Source of the DNA: Gemmatimonadaceae bacterium
Lineage (GTDB): Bacteria; Gemmatimonadota; Gemmatimonadetes; Gemmatimonadales; Gemmatimonadaceae
Direction of reading: 5' to 3'
Length of the DNA: 64,000 nt
Assembly: GCA_025358925.1 (NCBI GenBank)
Contig: JANYHT010000040.1
Location: 35,163 to 99,162, forward strand
Shown: positions 10,875 to 20,700 of the stretch, in pieces
Layout: each line of letters begins with the position of its first letter
Position numbering within the stretch: position 1 is the first letter of the stretch
Made by a program: the position numbers and the translations under genes
The notes under the pieces: generated by a model
Seen by the model: the letters and a program-made list of their open reading frames with translations, nothing else
Told to the model about the DNA's origin: nothing
Databases searched by the model: none

Positions 10875-11578
10875 GCCGCGCGATTCGCACGCTTGCCCTC
10901 CTCGCGTTTTCTACCGCAGCACTCGGCGCGCAGGCCGCGCCGAAGCAATTTACCGTTACGACACGCATCGGTCAGATTACGCCCGAACGTTCCGCCAGCT
11001 TGGATCCTGCGGCCGTGATTGGTCTCGACGCCGAATACGCGATCAACAAATGGCTCGGGTTTGGAACGTCCATCGACGTGTCGCGCGGTAACACCACGCG
11101 AAAGGATTTTCTCGAACGGTTGCGATTCGGTAACGCGACGGTCTCAGGCGGAGACTCGATTTACTATCAGTATGTTGGACAGCCAGTGAACACCGTCAAT
11201 CTCGGCGTCTTCGGATTGATTCGATATCCGAGTAAGCGCATTAGCCCGTTTGTGATGGCCGGGGTGGGCACGTATGTGATGATCTTGGATGCGCAGATCA
11301 ACGGTAAAGAAACACGCAAGAACGATCTGTCCTATACGGGCGGCGCAGGTCTATGGTTAAAGCTCAGCGAACGAGCTGGTTTACAGTTCGATGTGCGCGC
11401 CGTGAATTACAACGGCTATGATCGACAGTTTTTAAATCCGGCGCGCGGTCGCGCTGAACTAAACCAACCGTTCCCGGAGGATTTTCCGACGCCACCAGCG
11501 CCAAAGAACAAGGCGCTCAATACGATGTTCACCTTGGGATTTCGATACCTCCCGGGTGGTATTGGCGGAGGGAACTAA
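10871..11578 (+). CDS. Outer-membrane beta-barrel protein of unknown function
   Basis: A 235-aa exported protein whose ATG overlaps the stop of the PorV-like gene (ATGA), implying translational coupling. The signal peptide is MSRAIRTLALLAFSTAALGA, cleavage near AQA. The mature part has alternating amphipathic strands (VIGLDAEYAINKWLGFGTSI, FVMAGVGTYVMILDAQI, TMFTLGFRYLP) typical of small OmpA/OmpW-like barrels with about eight strands. Loops contain a short proline-rich stretch (FPEDFPTPPAPK). It probably works with its operon neighbours at the outer membrane; no specific function is visible. Confidence 0.7.
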   Translation: MSRAIRTLALLAFSTAALGAQAAPKQFTVTTRIGQITPERSASLDPAAVIGLDAEYAINKWLGFGTSIDVSRGNTTRKDFLERLRFGNATVSGGDSIYYQYVGQPVNTVNLGVFGLIRYPSKRISPFVMAGVGTYVMILDAQINGKETRKNDLSYTGGAGLWLKLSERAGLQFDVRAVNYNGYDRQFLNPARGRAELNQPFPEDFPTPPAPKNKALNTMFTLGFRYLPGGIGGGN

Positions 11579-11581
11579 CCG

Positions 11582-12700
11582 ATGCGATCAATGCGCTTCG
11601 CAGCTCTCGGTACGTTGGCCGTGATCCTCGCAACCGCCACCGCGTGCGGTGATGAACGGTCCATTACGTCAGAGCCCGTCGGTAACTTGGGCTTCGGTAC
11701 CATCTTTACAAAAACGTCCACCAACTTGCCGCGCGGAACGGTCACGTTTCCAGTAGCAATCGTGGCGTCAGCAACACCGGCAACCGATTCGGTCATCATC
11801 ACGCTCGCCGGTTTGGATTCGCTCAGCAGCGGCAGCTATACCGTGTGGTTTGCTAACGATTCCGCAACCAAATTCGCGCTCGTATCGTCCGTCAACATTG
11901 TTGCGACGCGCGTAGACTCGACGATCAACGCGGCCGGCGATCCGGTCTTTACGCCAACACTGTTCAACCGTCTTGGCGTGGCCAACACACGTTCTGGCGG
12001 ATCAAACATTGTGCAACGGGTGGCAACATCCCGGAGCACGGCTGCGGCGTTTGCCGCCACTGATTCACTGAATACGGTCATCGTCAGCATCGAAACCACC
12101 ACACCTGGCGCAGCGCCGAGTGAAGTGCGTCCGTTGTGGGCGCGGCGTAGTCAGGCCAATGCAACAACCCGCGTTGCAAGCTTGCGGTTCGGCGCATTTG
12201 CGCGTGGCATTCCCGTGAGTGCCGGCGACCCTGCTGCCAACCAAGAGTTCGTGGTTGCTACAAACGGTGTGATGACGATCGTGCCGCGTGGTCGTGTTGA
12301 AGTGCGCGATAAAATTCTAATCGCCAACGATTCGAATTATTTCCGTGCACCCGTCGGATACTTCTATAACGCGTACGCGGTGAAGCTCGATACCACGGGC
12401 CGATTTGCCGATACTGTGTATCTCGGCCGTCGGACCTCGCCATATCCAGCGCGCATCTCGCTGTACGAATCGGACAAGACTAATCCTGCACCAGACGTTG
12501 TCTTCGATACCCCGCGCGTGGTCTTCGCGATGGCATCCCGACTATCAACGGATACGATTGCCAAGGCCAATACGTCGCCGCCATGGCTGAATTTCGGTTT
12601 GGTCCGCGTGAACCTGCAATCAAAGTTCTCACAAGAAGGTCGCATGGGCCCAGCAACGATGCTTGAAGCAATTCTGCCAAAGAGTGTGCGGGGAAGATAG
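11582..12700 (+). CDS. Exported lipoprotein of unknown function
   Basis: A 372-aa protein beginning MRSMRFAALGTLAVILATATACG; the ATAC lipobox predicts lipid attachment at Cys22. The mature region is Thr/Ser/Val-rich and beta-like, with segments such as DSVIITLAGLDSLSSGSYTVW that resemble an immunoglobulin-like fold. No enzymatic motif was recognised. It is the last gene of the five-gene envelope run that starts at 2238, three bases after the preceding stop, and a strong hairpin terminator follows 21 bases later. It may be a surface or periplasmic accessory of that cluster. Confidence 0.65.
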   Translation: MRSMRFAALGTLAVILATATACGDERSITSEPVGNLGFGTIFTKTSTNLPRGTVTFPVAIVASATPATDSVIITLAGLDSLSSGSYTVWFANDSATKFALVSSVNIVATRVDSTINAAGDPVFTPTLFNRLGVANTRSGGSNIVQRVATSRSTAAAFAATDSLNTVIVSIETTTPGAAPSEVRPLWARRSQANATTRVASLRFGAFARGIPVSAGDPAANQEFVVATNGVMTIVPRGRVEVRDKILIANDSNYFRAPVGYFYNAYAVKLDTTGRFADTVYLGRRTSPYPARISLYESDKTNPAPDVVFDTPRVVFAMASRLSTDTIAKANTSPPWLNFGLVRVNLQSKFSQEGRMGPATMLEAILPKSVRGR

Positions 12701-12721
12701 GGACTAGGGGTTCGGGATTAG

Positions 12722-12754
12722 AAAGAGGAGCCTGCAACGTGCAGGCTCCTCTTT
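12722..12754. terminator. Perfect 15-bp hairpin, bidirectional terminator
   Basis: The arms AAAGAGGAGCCTGCA (12722-12736) and TGCAGGCTCCTCTTT (12740-12754) are exactly complementary around an ACG loop, so the right arm ends in CTTT and the other strand also ends in CTTT. It lies between two convergent genes. Outer sequences 12700-12720 and 12764-12798 are themselves partly complementary and can extend the stem. Confidence 0.85.
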
Positions 12755-12763
12755 CGTTCCGCT

Positions 12764-12798
12764 CCCTAATCCCTAATCCCTAGTCCCTAATCCCTAAT
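12764..12798. repeat. Tandem CCCTAAT/CCCTAGT heptads beside terminator
   Basis: Five consecutive heptads, four CCCTAAT and one CCCTAGT, fill this stretch. Their complement (GGGACTAG and GGGATTA) occurs on the other side of the hairpin at 12700-12720. The last heptad overlaps the stop codon of the minus-strand gene. The same heptads recur at 63547-63627. Confidence 0.85.
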
Positions 12799-14006
12799 CA
12801 CGGCGTGACCCTTATCACCGCCTTCCGAATCCGATCCCCCACCCAAATCGCCCCACCCTCCGCGCGCACGGTCGTCGCAAACGGAAACTGCCGAGATGAA
12901 CCAAGCACCTGTGGCGTGGGCGACAATGACAATCGATATAACCCATCGACGCCCCCAGCGACGAACAACGTGCCGTCGAGGAATGCGAGGTCGTAGGCAA
13001 ACCGTGGTTCGTGTACGAGACGCACGGGCGTTGGTGCTGACGTAACAAATGCATCGCGCTTCCATGCGATAATGCCCTCGTCACCCAGTGCGACCGCCAC
13101 CCAGTCCGCGCTCACGGCGATGTTGCGCGCGGCTGCTGGTAAGCGCAGCACTTGCCCCGCACGCAGACCCGCGTCTGTTAACGTGACCTGCACGAGCGTG
13201 GAGTCGGTGCCAATCCACCATGCGTGATTAGTCGCGTCATATGTCAGCGCGGTGATTGCGGTAGCCATAGTAAGGGTATCAGTCCGCACGGTAGCGCCGG
13301 TACCACGGAGCAATTGCAGACGTTTCCCTGAAGCACTCATGACCGCGTCTTCAGACGATGCGAGTGCGTCGATTGGACCATCACCGATGCGCGTGGCAGG
13401 ACCGCTAACCAAGCTCGCCTCCCACAACGCCGTTCCGGTGCCGAGAATAAGTGCACCGCTGCGCGGCACGATGACCACTTGTCGGAGGTTACTCAATCCG
13501 GCAGCGCGCCGACGCAGCGCTTTTGGTGCTGTAGTCGCCGACAGTAGTTGCGCACCGCTATCACTCACCACGGCGATTAACGAATCACGCACGTCAAATG
13601 CGTTCGGTGCAGAAAGCACGCCGCCTTCGGAAATCGTGAATGCGAAATTTGCACCGGCGCGCGGGGTCTCCGCACGTCGTTGCGCGTTGAGTTCACTGCC
13701 GATAAACAAACCCGAAAGCGCGCCGCTCAGCGTGAGGAACGGCATGGCGCAACTGAAGGGGCGACACCCCCCCGCATTCCGGCCTTTCTCACTGACAAAG
13801 TAGTAACCCAACGCCAGAGCGCCGCCGGATGCGGCACCAAAGAAACTGAATCGACCGAGCCGAGCACCCGTGCTCTTGGTGATCGTGCGCGCGGAGGTGG
13901 ATTGCGCATGCAGCCGATGTCCAAGCGACGCGTTAAACACGACACAGAGTGCGGCTGCGTACATCACAACGGAGCGAGGCAGAATGCGCATGGAGCGTGT
14001 GGTCAC
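12798..14006 (-). CDS. Exported propeller-like protein of unknown function
   Basis: A 402-aa exported protein whose start overlaps the stop of the GWxTD gene by four bases (ATGA). The N-terminus has a hydrophobic signal (VVMYAAALCVVF, then RLHAQ), and a possible membrane-spanning region follows at about 52-100 (FFGAASGGALALGYYF and PFLTLSGALSGLFIG, flanking a short loop with two cysteines). The remaining 280 residues are repeated beta segments of the type SLIAVVSDSGAQLL, GALILGTGTALWE, WWIGTDSTLVQV and TLFVAGGVDGLYRL. This suggests a six- or seven-bladed propeller. No catalytic motif is visible. Coupling implies a joint role with the GWxTD protein. Confidence 0.7.
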   Translation of the reverse strand: MTTRSMRILPRSVVMYAAALCVVFNASLGHRLHAQSTSARTITKSTGARLGRFSFFGAASGGALALGYYFVSEKGRNAGGCRPFSCAMPFLTLSGALSGLFIGSELNAQRRAETPRAGANFAFTISEGGVLSAPNAFDVRDSLIAVVSDSGAQLLSATTAPKALRRRAAGLSNLRQVVIVPRSGALILGTGTALWEASLVSGPATRIGDGPIDALASSEDAVMSASGKRLQLLRGTGATVRTDTLTMATAITALTYDATNHAWWIGTDSTLVQVTLTDAGLRAGQVLRLPAAARNIAVSADWVAVALGDEGIIAWKRDAFVTSAPTPVRLVHEPRFAYDLAFLDGTLFVAGGVDGLYRLSLSPTPQVLGSSRQFPFATTVRAEGGAIWVGDRIRKAVIRVTP

Positions 14007-16288
14007 TGACGGCGAATGGTGAGGTCCCGCTGGGTATGCGTGCGACGACCGTTGCTGTGATCCGTGATAAAAATCTCTAAGCGATAGAGTCCGGCCGGCG
14101 CTGTCCCCATTCCGAGATTCACCACGCTGGGTACACGATCGCGTTCGTCGAGCGCTTCGTCACGCTCGTATCGCAGACCTAACTGCGTATCGCCCACGGC
14201 ACTCAGTCCCACCGCGTCTGCGATATTGCCGAGAAAATTTCTGACGACGTCACGACCACGATCGAGCTTGAGCAACGTGACCACAAACTGTACTTCGAAT
14301 TTGACGTGTTTGTTCGCATCGGGGCGAAGTCCATAGTTCTCCCAGTATACCGTGAACGTATCGCGTGGCGCGAGCGCGAGGTCGCCGCGAGGTATGAGAC
14401 CGAGTTCCGTCCACGAACGCACGGAACGCGTTGGCGCGAGTGCGCGGTCGGCGATCAGGATGTCGCTACTCTGCAATGACAGCGTGTCATACGGCAGCAC
14501 GTCCAGTTCTGACTGCGCTCGGCCCAACGCGCTGGCTACGGACGCGTCACGCGCTTCGATGCGCACGCGATATGCGCCGGCGCGCACTGTGTCTACCCAA
14601 CGGCGCCGCATGTCCGTGATCGTTGACGGCAATGGCACAGGCAGTGTGTCGGCGGCACGGAGCATCAGCTGCCCGGGCGGGCCAATGCGAAACGCCAATT
14701 CGAGTGCACCGCGGTCGATCTCGGTATTGTGATACAACCGTTTCGTATCGAAGCTAGCGGCCACGAGCAGCTGTGTTTGTCGGGCCGTGGGACCACGAAA
14801 GCGAACGGTTTGAATAGGGACCGTATCAACGGCCATGGCGAGCGGTAGGTTGTCCAGCAAAAACGGTGACGCATCGCGGCGCTCTTCCGCGAAGTCGCGA
14901 TAATTACCAGCGAAAAATGCGCTATTCATTGCTGGCGGTCCCGAAAATACGAACTCCATCTCGGTACGCGGATAGAACCACACGGTGATGATACGACCGA
15001 TGGCCTCTGCCGCGTCAGCGTCGCTGTTGGGTGCGAATGTGGCCACGACGGGTGGTTCGCCGTAGCGGGCAACGATCAGTGCGCGGTCGGTGCGCCAGCC
15101 GAGCTGTTTTGTGTCACCGTCAGTGAAACGCAGATCGGCATACGCCATGCGCGCGAGAAATTCCAACCGCGCTTCATTCAGTGATGTGGAGAGCATGGGA
15201 TCGGCCGCTTCCCAGAATGCGCTGTCGGTGCGAGCGAGTTCAGCGGCTGATAAATTGGCGACGCGTGTGGAATCGCCCTTTCGCAAGATGCGACCCATCG
15301 CCAGCACCTCTGCGCGCATCGCTGGAGTGAGGCCGAGCAACGCGCGTGCGAAGAGTTGATCGGCATCGGCTAACTGCCCGAGTTTGAATGCCGCGAGGCC
15401 GTGTGCAAATAGCAATCGTGCCGTTGCGTTTGCATTACGCGTGAACGGTGCGGCAACTCGGCGCATTTCGTCGTAACGCTTTTGGTCATAGAGCAACGCC
15501 ATAAGCCCAATGGCACTCAGCGCGTGCGTGCTCTGAGCGGCGAGCGCACGTCGATAAAACTCCTCGGCCTCCGACCGATCAACAAATGCTGCGCGATCGA
15601 TCGGACGTGCGAGTTGATCAAGAAATTCGCGCGTGTAGTGCAGGCGCCTGCGGGCCGCGAGCGGATCGAACACGAGATTGGCTGTATAGAGCCATCGGTC
15701 GCGACCGGAATTGTAGCGACGTTCTTTTATTTGGCCGAGTTCGTACGCGACTTCAGCGAGCTGCACAGGATCACCGTTGTCAACGGCGACGTCGAGTGCG
15801 CGCCGGAAATAGCGTTCGGCTTCAATGCGTAGCAGTGGTGAGTGCAGACGAATGCGTCCGAGCTCAATGAGGTAACGCGGATTCTTGCCATCGATGTTGG
15901 CGGCGCGACTGAGTAGATGCCACGCGAGGATGCGACGCGGGGAATCGCCAAGGGTCAGTCCCGTTGTGCGTGAGAGCACTACTCCGCGCCAGTACAACGC
16001 GTCGAGATTGCGTGGCGATTGATCGGTCGCCTGCTCTAAAAGTTCGAGAGCGGTGACCGTGTCTCCGGCGTCGGCCCGCGTGAGTGCCAGACGTACCAGC
16101 GAATCTGTCGCAACCGGTAGCGCGCGCGGTTGCGCGAGAGCGCCATGAGCGTTGGTGACGCAGAGCACGCCGATCGTGAAGAGCACGGCGCCCAGGCGTG
16201 CGTCGTGACAGCGTGCAGCGTAAATGCGCCGACCCGGAGAAAGGCAAAGTAGAGCGGACATCGGTGTACGAAACGTATCGATCGGCAC
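14003..16288 (-). CDS. GWxTD-domain protein with N-terminal TPR-like repeats
   Basis: A 761-aa exported protein. The N-terminus has a hydrophobic signal (LGAVLFTIGVLCVTNAHGA, then LAQ). Residues about 55-350 are helical repeats of TPR type (ALELLEQATDQSPRNLDALY; AERYFRRALDVA; EEFYRRALAAQ). A GWxTD domain follows, with the signature GWRTDRALIVARYGEP near residue 405 and a beta-rich C-terminal half. The GWxTD family is found in Gemmatimonadota, Acidobacteriota and relatives; its function is not established. The start is GTG 16288 or ATG 16261. It is divergent from the small barrel gene at 16401. Confidence 0.82.
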   Translation of the reverse strand: MPIDTFRTPMSALLCLSPGRRIYAARCHDARLGAVLFTIGVLCVTNAHGALAQPRALPVATDSLVRLALTRADAGDTVTALELLEQATDQSPRNLDALYWRGVVLSRTTGLTLGDSPRRILAWHLLSRAANIDGKNPRYLIELGRIRLHSPLLRIEAERYFRRALDVAVDNGDPVQLAEVAYELGQIKERRYNSGRDRWLYTANLVFDPLAARRRLHYTREFLDQLARPIDRAAFVDRSEAEEFYRRALAAQSTHALSAIGLMALLYDQKRYDEMRRVAAPFTRNANATARLLFAHGLAAFKLGQLADADQLFARALLGLTPAMRAEVLAMGRILRKGDSTRVANLSAAELARTDSAFWEAADPMLSTSLNEARLEFLARMAYADLRFTDGDTKQLGWRTDRALIVARYGEPPVVATFAPNSDADAAEAIGRIITVWFYPRTEMEFVFSGPPAMNSAFFAGNYRDFAEERRDASPFLLDNLPLAMAVDTVPIQTVRFRGPTARQTQLLVAASFDTKRLYHNTEIDRGALELAFRIGPPGQLMLRAADTLPVPLPSTITDMRRRWVDTVRAGAYRVRIEARDASVASALGRAQSELDVLPYDTLSLQSSDILIADRALAPTRSVRSWTELGLIPRGDLALAPRDTFTVYWENYGLRPDANKHVKFEVQFVVTLLKLDRGRDVVRNFLGNIADAVGLSAVGDTQLGLRYERDEALDERDRVPSVVNLGMGTAPAGLYRLEIFITDHSNGRRTHTQRDLTIRRQ

Positions 16289-16400
16289 GGATTTTCGGGA
16301 TGGAACTGTGCACCGTTGTTCACGTAGTATGCTGCTAGTCCACTGCGGTCCGGTTGCCTGGTGTGTATTGTGGTTTCATTGTTTCGAGGAGCGTTTCATC

Positions 16401-17132
16401 GTGTTCATGTTGCCCGTGCGTCGGTCATCCGTGCCATCATCTGCGACGTGTCTGTGCGTAGGTGTCTCTCGCTTGCGCGTGTGCGCGATCGTCGTACTGC
16501 TGTTGGTACCGGCGTACGGAGCGACGGCGCAGGCCTTCACCTATCCGTCCCTGCAATTGCCCAGGGCATCGATTCGCGATTATACGGCCGCCATCGCCAG
16601 TGGTGGTGGGACGTCCGTGCTATTTCAATGGCGCGAGGGCGCTGGCGAAGGCATGCACGTTGGGCTCGACGCGGGTTTTGCCGATCCGAAAAACAGCAAC
16701 AATCTGCGATTGTTTGTTGGCGGGTCCATTGGGCGTGAGATCATGCGCGCTGCGAGTGATCAACCTTTGGACCTGCTCGTGACGGGCGGCGTTGGTGCTG
16801 CCTTTGGTGGAGGCACTACGCTGTTTCGCGTACCGGTGGGCGTGAGCGTCGGCCATACGTTTGCGTTGGACGACGGGATGTCGATCACGCCGTACGCGCA
16901 TCCGCGATTGTCGTTGGACGTGTGCCAAGGATGCGCGGCGTCGGGTAGTCATTCAACGGTTGGTCTCGACTTTGACTTGGGCGCCAACTTTCAAGTAAAT
17001 CGAGAGTTTGCGGTGCGCGCGGCGGGGTCGTTTAGTGGCTCTACTCGATTCGGGAGCGAGAATGCGTTTGCGGTAGGTCTCAATTGGACGCCAGGTGCGG
17101 TGAGCCGCGTGGGTGCGGCGGGCGGTCGTTGA
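16401..17132 (+). CDS. Small exported beta-barrel protein
   Basis: A 243-aa protein. GTG 16401 is preferred because GAGGAG (16386-16391) lies nine bases upstream; ATG 16407 is next, and the frame stays open back to 16224 without a good start. A signal region (LRVCAIVVLLLVPAYGATAQ) leads into Gly-rich beta segments (LLVTGGVGAAFGGGTTLFRV, PVGVSVGHTFALDD, ITPYAHPRLSLDVCQGCA) ending in FAVGLNWTPG. This looks like an eight-strand outer-membrane barrel with a Cys-x2-Cys loop. It stands alone between the GWxTD gene and the SusC gene. Function unknown. Confidence 0.65.
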   Translation: MFMLPVRRSSVPSSATCLCVGVSRLRVCAIVVLLLVPAYGATAQAFTYPSLQLPRASIRDYTAAIASGGGTSVLFQWREGAGEGMHVGLDAGFADPKNSNNLRLFVGGSIGREIMRAASDQPLDLLVTGGVGAAFGGGTTLFRVPVGVSVGHTFALDDGMSITPYAHPRLSLDVCQGCAASGSHSTVGLDFDLGANFQVNREFAVRAAGSFSGSTRFGSENAFAVGLNWTPGAVSRVGAAGGR

Positions 17133-17781
17133 AATGACTGGCGGCGGATGACCGCGCGATGAAAAGCCGCCGATTGAGACGTTGAACGGATTAAGGGACC
17201 ACGCGTGGCGTTCGTAGAATTCCTGGCGTGTACTCAGGATTTGGGAGCTGGACAACTGGCCGCGAATTACGCGAATAACGCGAATTACAACGGGTCAGGA
17301 GGTCGTTTGAAGCTACGAGTTCCCAGCATCGAGGCTGCTCTATTCCTATGGAAAGCGATCGCAGCGCTCGCACCCCGTTTGAGCAAATTCGCGTTATTCG
17401 ACGAAATTCGCGGCTGGCGAGCGAAGTTTTTTACGTCATAAGTTTGAACCGAACTCATCAATACGATACGACATGTGACGCCACATACAATGCTGGTGTT
17501 ACCCAATCGTCCCCGTTCGGATGCAACACGACCCTACCGGTATCGCATGGTTCAGTATTGCGATAGTCGGAAAAGCGTCGTACTGTAGCGCAGCTAGGGG
17601 ATAATAGTTTTGAACCCCTGAGATGCGAAAAGGTTGCGCGACCGCTGGTGCTTCACGTTCTGCTCGCCGTTCCTCCGTTGCGGAGGCGGCTCCCGCCTCT
17701 GCTGTCCCCTGCGTGCAGCCGTTCTCCGCCGCTGTCGCACGTGCCGTTCTGCGATCCCCTTTTACACCACAAGGGAGTGAG
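17133..17781. other. Gene-free gap upstream of susC-like gene
   Basis: 649 bases with no convincing gene; the open frames here lack ribosome sites and family character. The gap contains the inverted-repeat element at 17256-17418. Near the downstream gene it holds a GGGG/CCCC hairpin (about 17597-17618) enclosing GATAAT, and the Shine-Dalgarno AAGGGAG at 17771-17777. Confidence 0.55.
17256..17418. repeat. Inverted-repeat element with ATTCGCG-type ends
   Basis: The left end at 17256-17288 contains CCGCGAATTACGCGAATAAC followed by GCGAATTAC. The right end at 17385-17418 contains AATTCGCGTTATTCG and AATTCGCGGC. The right end is the reverse complement of the left over about 33 bases, with one inserted base and a few changes. 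The roughly 95-base centre has no coding sign. Related end motifs occur around 39739 and 40273. It looks like a REP- or MITE-like non-autonomous repeat. Confidence 0.65.
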
Positions 17782-20700
17782 ATGACCACCATGAGCCTGC
17801 TGCACCGTCTTCGTTGGACCGCTTTGGCAGGGCTAACCGTGTTGCTCGCGCTGCCAGCGAGTCAAGCGTCCGCACAAAACGCTGTGATCTCCGGGAAGGT
17901 GTTAAGCGAATCTGGCCAAGTGCTGGAGTTTGCCAACGTCTTCATCTCCGAACTGGTTATTTCAGTTCCGACAAACGCTCAGGGCGCGTTCAGCATTGTG
18001 GTGCCTGCAGCGCGTATCTCCGGGCAAGCAGTGAACCTGCGGGTGCGTGCGGTTGGGTACTTACCAGGCGTGATCCCCATTCGCCTCACGGCCGGTGCAC
18101 AGAGTCATGACTTTTCGCTCAAGAAAGACATCAATCGGTTGAGCGAAGTCATCGTCACAGGTTCTATCGAGGGGACGGAGCGCTCGAAGGTGGCTTTCTC
18201 AGTGGGTCGCATCACGGCGGAAGACATTCCCGTGCCAGCGCTCAACCCAATCACCGCGCTCCAAGGCAAAGTGGCGGGCATGCGTATCGCATCCACGAGC
18301 GGTCAGCCCGGTAGCACACCAGAAATTCTGTTACGCGGCCCGACATCGATTAACGCGAGCGGACGCAACACTGGTCCGTTACTCATTGTCGACGGCACCA
18401 TTTTGCGTAACCAAAGCTTGAACGAAATTGGCGGACTCGACATCGAGTCTGTGGAAGTGGTGAAGGGCGCAGCGGGTGCATCGCTATACGGTGCGGCAGC
18501 GGCCAATGGCGTTATCGTCATCAAAACGAAACGTGGTGCGTCGCGTGACGGCGTGAAGTTCAACTTCCGCTCTGAGTACGGCAATTCGGCGGTGAATAGC
18601 ACAGACTACGGACAACCGATTTATCATCAGTTGCAACTTGATGAAACGGGCACGCGCTTTTGCGTGGCGGGTGCTGGTAACGTCGCCCCGTGTTCGAAAA
18701 CGTTTAACTGGATGCAGGAAATTCTTCGCATCAACAGTGTTAATGCGGACACGATTCGCACGCAGCAGTCGGGGCAGTGGGCATCTCCGGGTGCTTCTGG
18801 CGGTGAATTGCTGAATCAATATCAGGCCAGTCCGTGGCCGGGACAGCGTTACAATACGTTTGCCCAGCTCACGCAATCGGCGCCGGTCACGCTCAACTCC
18901 ATTGACGCTAGCGGCCGTGCGGGTGGCGTTCGTTATTTCGCGAGTGGCGCGTTCACCAGTGACGCCGGTGCGATTCGCAATCTCAACGGATCTCAGCAGC
19001 GCCGAGCGCGCGTCAATCTTGACTACGATGTGCGGCCCAACCTCACGGTCGCGATTAGTACGCTGTACGATAAATCGTTCACGGATAATCGCGGCAGCTT
19101 CTTTGGAGGTTTGCTGCGCGGTGCTCCTGCGGGCACCGACTATCTCGTACGCGATTCGTTGGGTCGCGGCATCATCAAGGGCGGCGGCACGGGTTTCCGT
19201 CCAACGGGAAATGGCGCCGGTACGTTCTTGTATGCGACCGAAAACTCTACCAGTTATACGAATGCTGCGCGATATTTGGCGAGTGCGACCATCACGTATA
19301 CGCCCGCCGAGTGGGCGTCGTTTGACGCGTTGTACAGCTACGATTATCGCTCTCGATACAACAATGCGTACCTAGTCAAAGGGTTTCGGACTGACGGAAT
19401 CAGCGCCGCGAGCAACAGTGGCAACCAGCAGCTTGGCTTTGGAAATCGCGAGTCAATGAACGCACAAATATCGGCAACATTCCGCAAGCAGCTGACGAGC
19501 GATCTCAATGCAAAGGTGAATTTTCGCGGCCTCATTGATCGCGACTTCCAGTTGCGAGACACGACCTCTGGGCAGGTGTATGTCGTGAAAGACGTGTACA
19601 CGTTGAGCAATACCACGACAAATTTCACGACTGGCTCAAGCAGTTTCCTGATTAAAAACCTTGGTGCTATTGCCGGTGCCAATATTGACTATAAGGGGAA
19701 GTACATTCTTGACGGGACGTACCGGTACGACGGAAGTTCGTTGTTTGGTGCGGGCAACCGCTGGGCGCCGTTCGGACGTGTCTCCGGCGTGTGGCGTGTG
19801 TCTGAGGAAAAGTTTTGGGGCGTGCCATACGTTTCAGATTTCCGCGTGCGCGCCTCGCGCGGGTCGGCGGGCAACACGCCGCGATTTGACGCGCAATACG
19901 AGACCTACAATTGCGCTGCTACCGGTTGCTCGCTCGGGCAGGCGGGCAACACCCAGCTCAAGCCCGAAACCACGACCGAAACGGAAATGGGTTCGGACTT
20001 CACGTTGTTCGGCAAACTGGGCGTTGAAGTGACCTACGCGGCATCGGATACGCGCAACCAAATTCTCAACGTGCCAACGCCGGCGGCGCTCGGTTTCTCC
20101 AGCAAATGGCAGAACGCCGGTACGCTGTCCAACAAGACGTTCGAGCTGGCACTCAATCTGCCGGTGATCAGCAAGAAAGATTTCCAGTGGAATATGCGCG
20201 GCACGTACGATCGCACCCGCACATACATCACCGAGTTATTCCTGCCTGAGTACTTCACGTCGGCCGGCACCGGACAAGGCACGGGCTCACTGTTCCTCAT
20301 CTCCGCACGCAAAGACATCCAAGACGGCGTGCCGGTGAATCGGTACGGCAATATTTGGGGTCGTAAGTTCTACAAAACGTGCGGTGACATGCCGTCGTCG
20401 GTGCAGACGCAATGTGGCGCCGGCAAGGCGTACCAAGTGAATGACCAAGGGTGGGTGGTGTGGACGGGCGAGGGCAACAGTTACAAGGATGGTATCACCA
20501 AAAACTTGTGGAACTCCAAGTTGTCGGCCGCGAATTCACCGTGGAACTTTCCGTTGCAGTTCGGTCACCCCATCATTGATCGTCCGCTGCGCGGCGAAAA
20601 GGGTGAGGGTGTTGGCACCAATCACATCCTCGGCAATACGCTCCCGGCTTTCCGTTTTGGTTTCAACAACACCATCACGTACAAGAAGCTTTCGCTGTAC

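Noticed and set aside
12764..12798. CRISPR-like short repeats
   Set aside because: Heptads are directly tandem with no spacers and lie at gene ends.
17205..17441. 78-aa open frame in the gap before susC-like gene
   Set aside because: It crosses the inverted-repeat element, lacks a ribosome site and has no protein character.
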